Source of the DNA: Macrobrachium rosenbergii
Lineage: Eukaryota; Arthropoda; Malacostraca; Decapoda; Palaemonidae
Reading direction: 5' to 3'
Length of the DNA stretch: 64,000 nt
NCBI RefSeq assembly: GCF_040412425.1
Contig: NC_089743.1
Coordinates: forward strand, 81,922,471-81,986,470
Part shown: piece by piece, positions 1-13,130 of the stretch
Layout: the number at the start of each line of letters is the position of its first letter
How positions within the stretch are numbered: the first letter of the stretch is position 1
The notes under the pieces: model-generated
What the model saw: only the letters and a program-made list of their open reading frames with translations
What the model was told of the DNA's origin: nothing
The model's database searches: none
Position numbers and translations under genes: made by a program

Positions 1-51
1 AAAAACATTTGCTTCCAGAGCCACAATTTCCAAGGGGGGAAAATATATGAC

Positions 52-141
<90 letters not shown>
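52..141. repeat. (AT)n microsatellite with a short GT interruption
   Basis: This is an almost pure TA dinucleotide run, broken once by a short TGTGTGTG block. It is self-complementary, so both strands read the same. Confidence 0.97.
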
Positions 142-143
<2 letters not shown>

Positions 144-599
144 ATAACGAAAAACGGCAACAATTGATCAATCCCTTTTTAGAGCAAATTTATTAAAAAC
201 AATTCTGTGAAACATCGTCGTCAGAAGAATGTAAAGAAAGAAAACGGACAACAAAGCATACCTCACGAAATCAAACTGGCATCTACAACGAAACAAATCA
301 TTTAACATCAAATTTAAGTAGGCTAAGTCTGTAGAAAAGTCACATGCTAAATACATACTGGCGTGTAAGAATGTAAGTTTTCCTTGCACATCATAAACAA
401 AAATTAACAACGTTTTACAAAACAATTTCTATCAAACATTAATCTAAACAATATCCATTGTTAGTTGATGATGACACCAGGAGAACCGCTGGCAAAGCTT
501 ATGCCTACACATTCCTAAGTTCATGGAAAATGGTTAGTTCAATGTGAATTACAGTTCAAAGGCACTTTCAGTGGCATAGTAGCAATATCCTGTAGTAAT

Positions 600-722
600 G
601 AGGGGCATGCGACTGTCATTTAAGACACGGTTACCTACCCAACACTGATCTCAGTCAGCGTGTAATAGAATCGAACTCAGGCTAGCTACTCTGATGGTGT
701 ACTATACACCGCTGAAATCTAA
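600..722 (-). mobile_element. tRNA-like SINE head, degenerate
   Basis: On the minus strand, GAGTTCGATTC (679-668) matches a tRNA B box (GGTTCGANTCC). A degenerate A box (TAGATTTCAGCGG, 721-709) lies about 40 nt upstream, which is the spacing of an RNA polymerase III promoter. The region cannot be folded into a functional tRNA by eye, so a tRNA-derived SINE is more likely than a tRNA gene. The 3' limit is uncertain. Confidence 0.45.
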
Positions 723-999
723 ACCGCGTACCGAAAGAGTTTTACGTTAATAATATCCCTCACTTGTTGCCATTTTTTTAAAGTGACTGATTGCTTTAAC
801 AGTACACAATATACACCTCAACTATTTTCACAAAAATGTGAGCTAAACTTGACAGAGGTAAAGTGAAAGTTCTACTTACGGATCCTGACGTATCAGTTCT
901 ACAACGGTAATGTCATAAACTTACCTGAAATAAAAGGAATTTAGTCATTAGGAACATTGACAAATTCATACACAGGTTTTGTGTTCAACATATACATAT

Positions 1000-1018
1000 T
1001 ATATATATACATATATAC

Positions 1019-1100
<82 letters not shown>
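1000..1100. repeat. (AT)n microsatellite
   Basis: TATATACATATATACATATAC repeats merge into a pure TA run. The long frames here on either strand encode only IYIYIY and are not genes. Confidence 0.97.
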
Positions 1101-1106
<6 letters not shown>

Positions 1107-1485
1107 TTTTTTGTTACAAGGGACAAGGAAGAAGATGAAACCCAAAAATAAGATTAGCCACTGGTTCGTGGCTCTTCTTGTTATGTCAAAAAGGTGATCC
1201 ATCGATTCTTCAATTCTTTAACTGTATTTTGCCTGTAACACTACAGTCCATAATGTTTGCTTTCCTTCTTTCTCGCTTCAGCTCCTGAATTATATCTCAG
1301 CCTTACATGAATGCAGACCACAAACAGAACTCAAAGCTATGGTCACGTCATTGAATATATCTTTAAAATGTAAAGATCCTGACCTTTTTCGTTCTTGATT
1401 TTTAATTGCTGTCTAACAGTTTATTGAATGAATTCTTCACGGAGCATGCTAAAATTAAGCGGCATATAATGCATTATCATATTCG

Positions 1486-1770
1486 TAGTTCCTCGTTGGG
1501 GGAATGGGTTCCGTTCTCAGCTAGCACTCTGCTGGCCGCGAGTTCGAATCTCCGACCTCCCAATGAAGAATAAGAGGAATTTATTTCTGGTGATAGAAAT
1601 TCATTTCTCGCTAAAATGTGGTTCGGATTCCACAATATGTTGTAGGTCCCGTTGCCAGGTAACCATTTGGTTCTTAGCCACGTAAAATAAATCTAATCCT
1701 TCGGGTCAGCCCTAGGAGAGCCGTTAATCAGCTCAGTGGTCTGGTTAAACTAAGGTATACTCAACCTACA
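1486..1770 (+). mobile_element. tRNA-derived SINE, near full length
   Basis: The head contains a B-box-like GAGTTCGAATCTCC at 1540-1553, preceded by a tRNA-like region with 'CTAGCACTCTGCTGGCC'. The body runs through GGAATTTATTTCTGGTGATAG, CACAATATGTTGTAGGTCCC and CAGCTCAGTGGTCTGG to the GGTTAAACTAAGGTATAC tail. From memory this is a very abundant family in caridean shrimp genomes; that recognition has not been checked by search. The copy looks only moderately diverged. A short TA-rich stretch (TGTGTATATATGTATT) follows it. Confidence 0.8.
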
Positions 1771-1883
1771 GGCGAGTATTTATGTGTGTATATATGTATT
1801 TTACAATCCAGGTGCACGGTTGGGTATAAACAGCATCAACTCACTCCAAAATACTTATACCAGATGTCAAGTTAGATTACTCC

Positions 1884-1884
<1 letters not shown>

Positions 1885-1910
<26 letters not shown>
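1885..1910 (+). repeat. poly(A) tract
   Basis: This is a run of about 26 A. It could be a retroposon tail, but I recognise no element body upstream other than the SINE about 120 bp away, so no assignment is made. Confidence 0.9.
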
Positions 1911-1916
<6 letters not shown>

Positions 1917-2367
1917 CCTGAAAAATAAAAACAAAACACAAAAATTTCCAGTACGTTCAACATACAGCTGTGAAGAACGATAAAAATTCCAGCCCAGTGG
2001 AAGCCAACAAAAGGTCCCCAAACAATAAATTTCTGCTGTCTGACTTCCGAGCTTCAAGGCTGAGTACGCCACAGTAAAGACAACGATCTTATGAGCGTAC
2101 TTTTAATAACTTTTTGCTGCGGAATCTCACGATAATGGGTCTTACATGGAGTTTTCAAAATTAGGTGCACTGTTACTTTCCTCTGTATTATATAAATTCA
2201 TGGGGGGCAACATGAAATTTACTGCTAAATTCATCCTTTTTTTAATTCTCAGAGAGATTCATATCTCGCTGGCGTACAGTTTTACGCAGTCGTACTTTTG
2301 CGCGGGTGGTGTTTATTCGTAAGGTTTTCATATGTTTTCGTCTTATTCTTTACCAGAGTAAAACGAA

Positions 2368-2428
<61 letters not shown>

Positions 2429-2430
2429 TA

Positions 2431-2467
<37 letters not shown>

Positions 2468-2580
2468 AATAACAAAATAATATTATTATTTTTAGTAGTA
2501 GTAATAATAATAATAAAATAATAATTATTATTTTAATAATAATACAACAACAATAATAATAATAATAATAATTATTATTA

Positions 2581-2634
<54 letters not shown>

Positions 2635-2640
2635 TTTCAC
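2368..2640. repeat. (ATT)n / (AAT)n mirrored trinucleotide array
   Basis: Blocks of ATT alternate with blocks of AAT over about 270 bp: ATT run, AAT, ATT, AAT, then a long ATT run. Because ATT and AAT are reverse complements, adjacent blocks can pair within one strand. A shorter AAT run follows at about 2680-2702. Confidence 0.95.
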
Positions 2641-2699
2641 ACTGCTAAGAGAAAATTCTAAAGCTCTGTTTTCATTTTAATGATAATAATAATAATAAT

Positions 2700-3050
2700 A
2701 AAACCGGGGACAGAGCATAATTCCACTAGTCGGTAATTAGTAAAATAAAAAGACCTAAAACTCTGTCACTCCGCTAGATAAACATGCTGAAGAGATTTGT
2801 ATGCAATCAATATGAAATTTTGTATGAAGTGTACTCCTGTATTTATGCGTACAACCATTCATGAGCTACATATCTTTAAACTTATAGATTAATTAAGCGA
2901 TATAAGACGCTAATGAATAGTATGCGTTGATTTCGTCTGTTATTTTATTTTAATAAATGACCTCACAGCCTTCATATTCATAACGAGTCAATGCTCTTGT
3001 CCAAGATTAAGATCTTTATCATTAGAACATTTACATTACTCTGGTTGTGT
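2700..3050. other. Unassigned AT-rich stretch
   Basis: I see no coding potential, RNA-gene signature or recognised repeat between the AAT array and the next (AT)n array. Confidence 0.5.
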
Positions 3051-3053
3051 GTG

Positions 3054-3327
<274 letters not shown>

Positions 3328-3329
3328 AA

Positions 3330-6300
3330 CGAGGAAACACACTTAGTTATCACTCATCTAATCAAGACTTTAATACTGACTCTGAGCATGATCCTTCTAC
3401 TCATTAAGATTTTAAAGTCTATGGCGTCTTTCAGTAAAATAAAATGATGGAAAAATACCGAAGAATAGTTTTGTATTTTATAACTACTTAATTAATCCTT
3501 ATTTTCAAAGACATGGGAGCAGTATATAACTTTTGAAATACTTGCAGGGTTTTCAGTGAATTGCAAATCATCTGGTTTCACCACACTAGGGTAACTCAAG
3601 AAACAGCCGCTTAAAAATAGTCATTAATTCATAACGATTAAATAAAAGTGTTTTTTTTATTTCTTGTAACGTCTGAGGAACAAATCAAAGCTGGAATTTC
3701 CTTGATTCAGTGCGCAGGCAACAGCAAGTAATTATCATGGAGGTTATCAAATATTTCGCAACAAAGTGAATATGTGAAATCTCAAAAGGTTATCAATGGT
3801 TTTTTTTTTTTTACTAAAACTAAGGTTTCTATCTGAAATACCTCCTCCAATTCATTGGAATAACTGATATTCTTAAAATAAAAAAAAGCAAATTGTTATC
3901 AATGAAAAGAATTTTTGGCAAAATAGGGAGTATGTTGCGAGTAAGAATTGCAAGCAAACGATCATGACGTTATTCATTAATATCAAGTGACCAACCAGGA
4001 AGTATCATATGTCATACCGTGACTAACTGGTTATTAAGACATCATTCATAAAGTAATGAATCAGGAATAGCACTTTGGAGACGAGAAAAGAACTGAAATG
4101 CCAAGATAATAATACTGAAACTGGCAGTAACTGCCGGAACCAGCAGTCCTTCAAACAGCAAACGGCAGTTGACTCCTATCTCTCTTTGAATTGACAACGA
4201 ATCTTACGCACTCTGCGATGGTCGGTATAAGTCAGACAGCTTTCAATAGTGCTTTGCTAAGCATTCCGTATTTGTCTTCTCTCCTTTCCTACTGTAACAG
4301 GATTTGGAAGATGAAACTAGAACGTTATTAGTTATGTAAATGGAATCGGAAAATCCCCATTTTTTCTTCATTGATGCTCATTGAAAATAAAAGTGGTTAA
4401 AATGCCAGAGCTGCAAGACTTCATCAGTTATAGAGCAGAATGCAGATTGTAAATTCTTAATCAGACACAAATAGCAGTGATCTAGTACTCTTAATTTTAC
4501 AATTTTTTTTTTTGTTTCGCTTATAGCTGAATAATGTATGTAAATTGTCCAACTTATTAGATGTACAGTAAAGGTAACAATGATGAATTTCCCTGCAAAA
4601 TCATTACCTACATTGGGTCTTCCGGATTCAGGAGGACCAGCCTCTCAAATTAGGGAAGGACAATTTTTCAAAATCAGTCCTTTTTTGAAATAATATTTTT
4701 AAAGCCTACATCTGCACAGTAAAAATATATATTCATCTTGACTTCAATAAATCTGTGAGTTCCTACTTAGTTATGCTTTAGTTTTTCATTGAAACAATCC
4801 ATTTTCAAAACAGTTTTTTACATGCTTTCTGAAGAGAATTACTGGTAATACTTTGCTTTTATTTTGTAAACACACCTTCTCAGGAAAATGAACATGATAA
4901 TTATAAACATATTCCATGCCGCAAGGAATTCTTGATATATTTGTATTTACGCAACATTCAATTAGGTAATTTTTAGTAAGGTTCTTTTGCGAAACCTTTT
5001 TTATTTATCAGTCTCTGTGGTAGTATAACAGGCCTTTCGCAAAATTTTAAAATCCAGCTTGGAATATTGTTTTCAGAAAATTACAGTATTAGTCTTTCTA
5101 CTTTATTGTTCACTATTGAAATAAACTGTGTACGCCACTAAATATGTAAACTGGGCAAGTTTGGGAAATGCAAGCTTCCTAATATGTGAGTTGCACAAGT
5201 TTAATTTGAAGACTTCTTTGCAAGTAATCTGGAATTCACGTAGGTTTTATGTCTTACTTATTGCATTACCTTAAAATTTCCAAAATAGTGGTGATAATCT
5301 CATGGTCACCCAGAAAAAGAGAGGTTGAGAACATTTCATTAGGGTAATGTCCGTTGTCCGAAAAAGACGCAATTCTCAGACTGCTAACTTTGCTAAGTCC
5401 TACATTATGCGTACTAAACTTAGTATATAAGAAAATAACTTCATTATATAACAAGCTGGATAGTGTTCCTAAGGGGATTAAAGAGATAATATTATTACGT
5501 TTACACTTGTGGAATACTATACAACAAATATAGCACGTCATTCTTAAACCCCGTCAAAATCCAAACATGCACTCTCATATCACAGCAAATATTGCTGACA
5601 TCTAATGGAATATGCCTACAACTTAATTCTGTTAACAATATCAAACATAAAATCAAAGGACAAAAGGAGAGGAATACCTTCAAAAAATCCATTAAGTAAT
5701 GAAACTACATTTTCCATTGATGAGTGAAATGCAGAAAGCTAATGTGATGAGCTACATTTCATCCTAAATGAATCATAGCAATGAAACTTAAAAACACTGT
5801 TCCCATGAAATACTAATTTCGAATAGCAATAACTGAACACCTACAATACGCTTGAATGGCTCAGAGATTTATTATTACAGTTATTCAACTGGCTGTTAAC
5901 AAGTACCAAGGCATGTTATACGATCTCCTCATCCGGTTGCAAATGGATCGCAGTTTATTGTTCTTTGGTAAGAGACAGCCGCCTTAGATTATCTACGGTA
6001 TTCTATACCCTTCCACTCGCCTACAAAACCCCCTACACAAGTCCCTAACAAAACATGTCCCTCATTCTTCACTCTGGGTACCTGTCTCCAATCGCTAGCC
6101 TCTAACATCAACTTTCTTTTACACCTACTCTGAGTAACACTGAAATATTAAGTTCTGTTTTTAATTGATTTTCTTGGTTTGTAACTTATAAACCAACGTC
6201 ATTTTTCTTGATGTTATACTGCAAACCATTATACGATTCAATAGTGTGTTATCAGATTACATAATATGCATTTCAACGTCATAATAAAAAAGGTATTCTT

Positions 6301-6948
6301 ATTGAAATGTCAAATGTTTCCTCTCTCTAATATAAATCATTGCACGAAAAATAAATACCTGAAGAACAATATGAGAAATACAATGAATCTTGCTTGAAAA
6401 ATGCAAAACAAAAAGTAAAATATGACAAAAATACGGTTACACAAAATACTAGTGCAATAAAAGCAAAGAAACTTAGAGAATACTTATATAAAACAAAAAT
6501 GCAAACGTGCACATATAAAAACACATGTCAACTGAAAGTCATATAGCACATATGTTGGAAGACATATCTGAAAGGGGACATGAACAAATCTTCTGTCTTT
6601 ACTGCTCAAACAAATATATCTGTATATCTGTACGATTATATACACATGCGTGAACATTATGTATAAGTGTGTATTCATTATTTTCAAGCAAAGCAATATA
6701 TCTTCATACGCTGACAATCACTGGCTTTCTTCATTCAGCGTTCATTGCATACCTGCCCAAACGAACATGAATTTCAAACTTCCAAATACCCAACTTTCTG
6801 CACATATACTAATTACAAATTATCCAAAACTTGAATTTCAAAAAAGCATTACATCAGGAGCATTTAGCCATGAAACACATAACAGTAATTCATCTCGCAT
6901 CGTTCATAAATTACTACTATTTACATATGACCAAATTCTGATATGCAA

Positions 6949-6950
<2 letters not shown>
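3330..6950. other. Unassigned AT-rich region without recognisable gene
   Basis: About 3.6 kb of mostly non-repetitive AT-rich DNA. The open frames here (60-100 codons at 5266-5692 and 6327-6952) have low-complexity or unremarkable translations and no domain I recognise. I found no tRNA, rRNA or retroelement motif by eye. Confidence 0.5.

Positions 6951-7014
<64 letters not shown>
6951..7014 (+). repeat. (AG)n microsatellite
   Basis: A pure AG dinucleotide run of about 64 bp. Confidence 0.98.
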
Positions 7015-7018
<4 letters not shown>

Positions 7019-7247
7019 AACTTCAGTTTATTATTCATATTCCTATAAACTAGAACATTTGCGTGTCAGTCACCGAGTTTTATAACCGTTTATTAAGATG
7101 TAAATTCTTGCCATTCACAATGAAAAATATCCTTCACTATGTACAGCGTTATTGCCCAAATTTCCACAAGATGCAATGAAGCCCCGGCTGTAAAACAGAG
7201 GGAGAGATGAAGAGATAAGACGCAGTCTCGCTTTCCTTCTCTGATGA

Positions 7248-7315
<68 letters not shown>
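7248..7315 (+). repeat. (AG)n microsatellite
   Basis: A pure AG run of about 68 bp, 230 bp downstream of the previous one. The minus-strand frame 7093-7350 is mostly SLSLSL from this array. Confidence 0.98.
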
Positions 7316-7318
<3 letters not shown>

Positions 7319-8486
7319 ATAAGTCCCAGGTTTGAATTATAGTTTTTCACGTCTCAAAATTCTCTAATTAACTGTGGTGCAAATATACAATGACACAATA
7401 TATATACATATAAATGTAGTAATGATAAGCTTGTTACTAAGCCAGAATCGAAATGAAAAATCAAAAGAAGCGTCAATTTCCACTGAAGAGACTCATGCTT
7501 GCTCACACTGAGTTTTGGGTGAGGTTCAAATCAATCGCTCATCGCGTTTAGTTTAAGCACGTGACAAACATATCCAAACATTGAACTATCTCTCCACTCT
7601 CTCTGTTGTTTAAACTACAATTAACTCTATCTTTTTCTCTCTCCAATGAAAACATTTCAAGCCAGATAAAGAGGATGTAGCATCAAGAGTCATTAAACTC
7701 TGTATCAGTAAATAAAAATACCCGTATCAAGTTCGATAAAAACACAAGAGGCTCAGCGCGACCCCTTCGACCAGTACCTCCTAATAAACAATTACACGGC
7801 TTCCTTCCCTCGACAGGATTAGCATACTTGCTAAAAAGCTAAGAAGTTCTCAATAAGTTGTGTGGCGTGCGATAAAGACGAAATATAAAAAGAGAGAAAA
7901 AAAGAAAAAGCTGTATCCCTCCATGTTTGCGATGCGAAAATATGGTCATGGAATATTCCAGGGTCTTGGAATATACTGCTAAGGCCGACCCTCGTTCCTG
8001 CGATGCTAAGTTTTCTGCCGTGATCAGCTCAGAGGCTTCTAACATTTTGCAACTGTTGCCTGATAAAGAATCATAATTTAAAAGCCATTTAATGATAGGA
8101 TTTATCATTATTATTTTACAGTAATTCTTCATATACTGTTAAACATTACCATACAATCTAATTACATTTTCCTTGTTAGTGTAAATGAGTACTTGAGAAC
8201 AACTATGCAAAATATACCTACATAAATAAATAACTACAAACATAAATAAATCAGAATTATAAAAAATACGTTTTTAATTTAAAAAATGTTGAGTTTAAAC
8301 ATGTAATTACCAATACAATTAAAGACAAGGGAGTTAAGAGAATTGAAGTGTACCTGCGTGACAATATTCCAGTATAATGTTATTTAGACAAAAAGTGAAA
8401 AAATTAGAAATATTTGAATTACCTCAGGAATCATCAGCATTTGCATGTTTACATCTGGTATACATAAGTCTACATAACCTTCCAAA
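7316..8486. other. Unassigned stretch
   Basis: I recognise no gene or repeat. The 97-codon minus frame at 7839-8132 has no recognisable domain and ends in an AT-rich tail. Confidence 0.5.
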
Positions 8487-8493
8487 CACACAT

Positions 8494-8524
<31 letters not shown>

Positions 8525-8525
8525 C

Positions 8526-8597
<72 letters not shown>
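8487..8597. repeat. Compound (AC)n-(AT)n microsatellite
   Basis: A CA run (about 8487-8515) passes into a TA run (about 8516-8597). The AC-to-AT transition is repeated at 21763 and 48061. Confidence 0.97.
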
Positions 8598-8598
<1 letters not shown>

Positions 8599-8599
8599 T

Positions 8600-11500
8600 C
8601 TCGCATCATAACACCTGATCCCAATAAGGAGAGTTACGGTTTATTTATTTATTCTTTCAACCACACAAATCACTTCACAGTGTATGTATTTTTGGAAATA
8701 ACGTCTTTATCAAGGTTTGGTAATGGTTACTAAAATGTGTTTCTACAATTAATTCCAAGGCTTTAATCAGTATTAGTTTTCCCCAACCCTCTCTTTCTTT
8801 CTCCACCGTTAGAGTCAATAGAGATGTCTGTAGTATCAGATTCAACATTTTGGATAAATCTGATTTACTCTCATCAATGCCTTGGATTTTTTTCTACTAC
8901 GGTAAACTTCAACGGAAAGATATCGAATTAGAACCTAAACTGCAAAGGAACGAAGCGGTAAGATTAACATCACATACTAGTTCGGAGTGAAATGGAAATG
9001 CTGGAGTAAAAGTTGTCAGTCTTCATTCATACAAAAACCTGATAGAAAAAGCGACAGACAGACAGAGCACCATCTCACCAATGTCAACAACGCACTCTAT
9101 CACTGCTCCAACGCAGGAACGAAAACCGCCCATCGATCCCACGTTGTTCCATCAATTCCCCCCATTCGAAAAAGAGTAACAATCCATCTCTATCAACACA
9201 CAGTGCTATCAAGCAAGGCATAAAAGAAACGTCAGGAGAAGCGCAAACGTCTTGATCATCGGCTTGCAACCGAAGCTTCACCACTCCGCAATCGGAAACC
9301 GTTGCAATAAAAACGACGCCCTTATGCGCTGCGAAAAAAAGTTGGTCGTGACGAAGGATGAGCGCGGGCGTGGCGTGCTTGTTGAGGTGGGTGGGGACTA
9401 ATCCTTGTCTCAGTGTCATTATCAGTTATTTGTCGGAGGGGCTGCCTCAGAGATCCTTAACAGTTAGTTTCTTACGCCACGAATATTTTCTCGGAACGTT
9501 CATGAAAGGAGAAATAATGTTTACTGACGGTTAATTTGGCGTCTCTGAAATATACAGTTGTCTATTATAACAACAAAGAAATGCCCAACATCCAGACATA
9601 AACTAAAAACCCTCTCTCGGGGTAGTTTTGCTTTTAGTTTTCTTACCAGAGTGGCAGTGGCCGAGCCAGGTGTTGATTCTGGGTCTTACAATTACCTATT
9701 TTTTACTTTCTATCTATTTTACTATCTATCTCTACTATTTTTACTATCTATCTAACTAACTATTTTTACCATCTATCAAACTAACTGAATGGCACATACG
9801 CATTCCGTTCAAACCAATCGTGCCTCTACTGACCTAAACTAGTGAGTTAGCTGCAAGATGGTTAATTGGTTGCAATGGGTCGCAGACACAATTGATAAGG
9901 GCTTGATGATAACATTCTCGTCCAAAAATAGTTGCTAAGAACGGAATGGTCTAACTTTCCGGAGCCACCCTTTATATAGAGAAAATATGTACCTGAAAAA
10001 CATACTTCGATATATCATTCAAGAATAACTACAGACTGACATGAAGTCTTGTCTTTCAATTCACCTAGTCCATAGGAATGATCACTTTTTAATCAGAACG
10101 AGTTGAAATCGAAATGAATTCCGAAATGATTCACTCGGTTAGATAGTAAGAAAATTTAAAAAATCACACATAAATTAAAAAATTGATACATCACATCCAG
10201 CAAAATGTCCTCAAACAAAATATAATTCCATAATTATCCTAACTCGTAATCATTGTCTAATGATTACCATTTTAATCATGAGTATAATTGAACCTAAACT
10301 GATCACCGATGTAAAACCATTCTCACCCAAAAATATTAGGAGTATATTTACAAAGCTCAATTTGTACTTAGTCCATCAGATAACAAAATTACTAGTATTT
10401 TCTTGTTAATAAACTTAGAGATATTTGCCCTAGGGTAAACGCATCACAAGACCAAGAGCTTCAATTAAATAATATTCAATGTGCTCACGATAAAAAACAG
10501 TGGAAAAAAGGAGAGGAGTTGGGTCATGGTAAGAGGATCCGAAATAAGCTTTCAGGTACTGAACAAGTAACTAAACGGTTTAGTGCTATGGGACGTGGCT
10601 CGTACGACATAAAAAGAAAATAGAAGGGAGGGAAAGCGATGGATATCGGGGGGAAGGCCTTGCCTCTGTTATTACCCATAGCAAAAGTCACTTCCACTTC
10701 ATTGGCGTGGAATAATCCCATAAAGCCTTTGCAATCTCCTTCAAAACCCCTCCTACTTTTATTCCCAACCCCTTTCCTACGTCTACTTATTCCTTCCTCT
10801 CTCTCTCTTCTCAACCGCATCCTGTCCTAACGCCAACGTCCACCCCATCCTACAAAAAAAAAAAGAGAAATAAAAAAAAACACGCATTAGAGTCGTGTTT
10901 CCAGGATTAGCAGTTAGCCTTCTACCACTCGAAATTCCAGAGACTGGCCACCGATTTCGCCATCTTCCGCAATGGGAAGGCTATGGAAAAAAGAATCTGA
11001 AATAAATTACCCAAAAACTAAAATTGGCGTCTCTTATAATCAGGCACATTATTCCATTCTAACAGATACCACTTTCTGCCTAGTCACAGCTGTGAAAAAA
11101 ACAAAAACAAACGGATGTCCAATACCAAATCATCTGCGGTCATTCAATCTATACAGCATACCTTGTCAAGGACCAGTATTAATATTTATATACTACCAAT
11201 CCTCAGACTGAGCATAGGTTATCAACGGTTCAGTATCAACTGTTAAAACTAAGTGGTCAATCAATCGGTTCAGTACTAACCTTCACGTTATCGCAGAGGC
11301 CTAAGCCCCTTTGAAAACTTTCAATAAAATTGACAGACATGGAATCCGGCTTACCGAATTGCTTTAAGAGTTGTTGCGAACGTCATTACGACACTGGCGG
11401 TACAATGGAAGTACGCTAACGCTGTATTTTAAAATTTGCTTAGTTTTCATTTGGGCAAGATGACTTCCACTTCTCATCAGTTTCCCTTAATCTCTGAGCC

Positions 11501-12830
11501 CATCAATGGTCTATCCAGAGAATCTTGAATGTTATAAATGGGCAACACCAATCTTACGATATTTGAGAGGTGGAACTAGTAGAGTAAATTAGACTAAAAT
11601 TCCACATGATATTCAACTCCCTGGCAGGTAAATTATGCGGCAACGTTCGACCAGTTCAAGGTCTGCACTCAATGTGAACTTTTCAGTTCTCAAAAATAAT
11701 CCTGAGGTGATCTACCCACTACAGTTAGCAATCACATCAGCTATATAAATTGCACTTGCTATATAAAGGCGTTTGTGACCTAAATCATTTACCTTTCTTT
11801 CAGCATTCAATATTTACCAAGTTTATATTCACCAAGTGTTGGAGGTTATTATTTTAATTCCTTTGTTCCATTCTGCCGACTGGAAAAACGTACCTGAAAT
11901 ATGCTTACATAAAGTACTCTATATCTGATAGAAAGTGATACAGATTGTATATTTATTTTCTGCATGTATGCTATATTAGTTTCTATTACGTGCAATTTAC
12001 CTTAGTTTATCTTAGCTCATGGAGAGATCAGAGTCTTCCTCATATACCTTTAAAGGTTTTGATTTAGACCATTCCAGACCAAATTTCCTTATTTTAGCAA
12101 ATTTTTTTCCTCAAGTTAACATACAGCGAACGCAGTTCTAACCCTAAAATTAATCAATCTAAAAAACCAGCGCACTTATCATCCTTACCTGCATTTGGTT
12201 AAGATATTAATTTGAATAACAAGTCACAAAGATTACCGATACTTGAGGTCAAAGAGCTGAAGTGACCATGCAAAACGGTATTTTCTTCCAAGCAGACCGA
12301 GTTAGTATATACATGATAATGTATACCCGGAATGTTCACTTAAGTGGCAACTTCTCTTCCTCGTCTGCCACAATATGGAATTTCCCCTCCTGTTAATTAC
12401 ACTCTTCTCTCCTCTCTAGGTAAAAGTAAATTTACCGTTTCTTTCTCTTGTTTTCCTGTTTTACTTTCGCCTTTATTTTTTCATAGAGAGGTAATTCATA
12501 CTTAGTTATTCCCAATATTCGCATCATTTATAAAAGATCGATGAAACTCAAGAGAATCCTGGTGGTACATCGGCTTAATGTCGAGTAAGGTAACTGGTCA
12601 CCAGCTAATTAAGCATGCATAAATGATACAGATTAAAATGTAATAAAAAAACTGAAAGTTAAGATTTTACATCTTTATGAAATGCAAAGTCTGAAAACAA
12701 CTGTCAATATAGTTTAAAAAGTTGGAAAATGGTAATGCAAAATCAGTGTTCAAGGAGATTAGGAGCATTATTCTCATCAAAATAAATGTAGAATGACAAT
12801 ATCAACACAACCTAAATATAATTATATACC
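8600..12830. other. Unassigned region, locally GC-richer at 9.0-9.5 and 10.5-10.9 kb
   Basis: No recognised repeat apart from short A runs and a CTATCTATCTA-like stretch near 9705-9775. The 9.0-9.5 kb patch is richer in CpG than its surroundings and carries an open frame described separately. The frames at 10524-10830 overlap on opposite strands and show no domain. Confidence 0.45.
9084..9419 (-). CDS. Uncharacterised open frame, 111 codons
   Basis: An ATG-initiated frame that runs 111 codons with a fairly complex composition (for example HATPALILRHDQLFF and SDCGVVKLRLQADDQD). It sits in a patch that is GC- and CpG-richer than the flanking DNA. I recognise no domain, signal peptide or membrane segment. 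There is no obvious splice structure, and a frame of this length can arise by chance in GC-richer DNA. It could be an unspliced open stretch, part of a first exon, or noise. It is listed only because its composition differs from the microsatellite-driven frames elsewhere. Confidence 0.15.
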   Translation of the reverse strand: MTLRQGLVPTHLNKHATPALILRHDQLFFAAHKGVVFIATVSDCGVVKLRLQADDQDVCASPDVSFMPCLIALCVDRDGLLLFFEWGELMEQRGIDGRFSFLRWSSDRVRC

Positions 12831-12847
12831 ACATGTATATATAATTA

Positions 12848-12949
<102 letters not shown>

Positions 12950-13066
12950 ATGTTCGTGTCTATGTATGCACAGAATGAATGAATGTATGTCTGTGATGGC
13001 GTGCCCGCGTCCAAGCAAGAATCCCTCAACAACTATACCGGAATCCACTTCACGTTACAGGGGATG

Positions 13067-13070
<4 letters not shown>

Positions 13071-13125
<55 letters not shown>
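13071..13125 (+). repeat. (AG)n microsatellite
   Basis: A pure AG run of about 55 bp. Confidence 0.98.
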
Positions 13126-13130
<5 letters not shown>

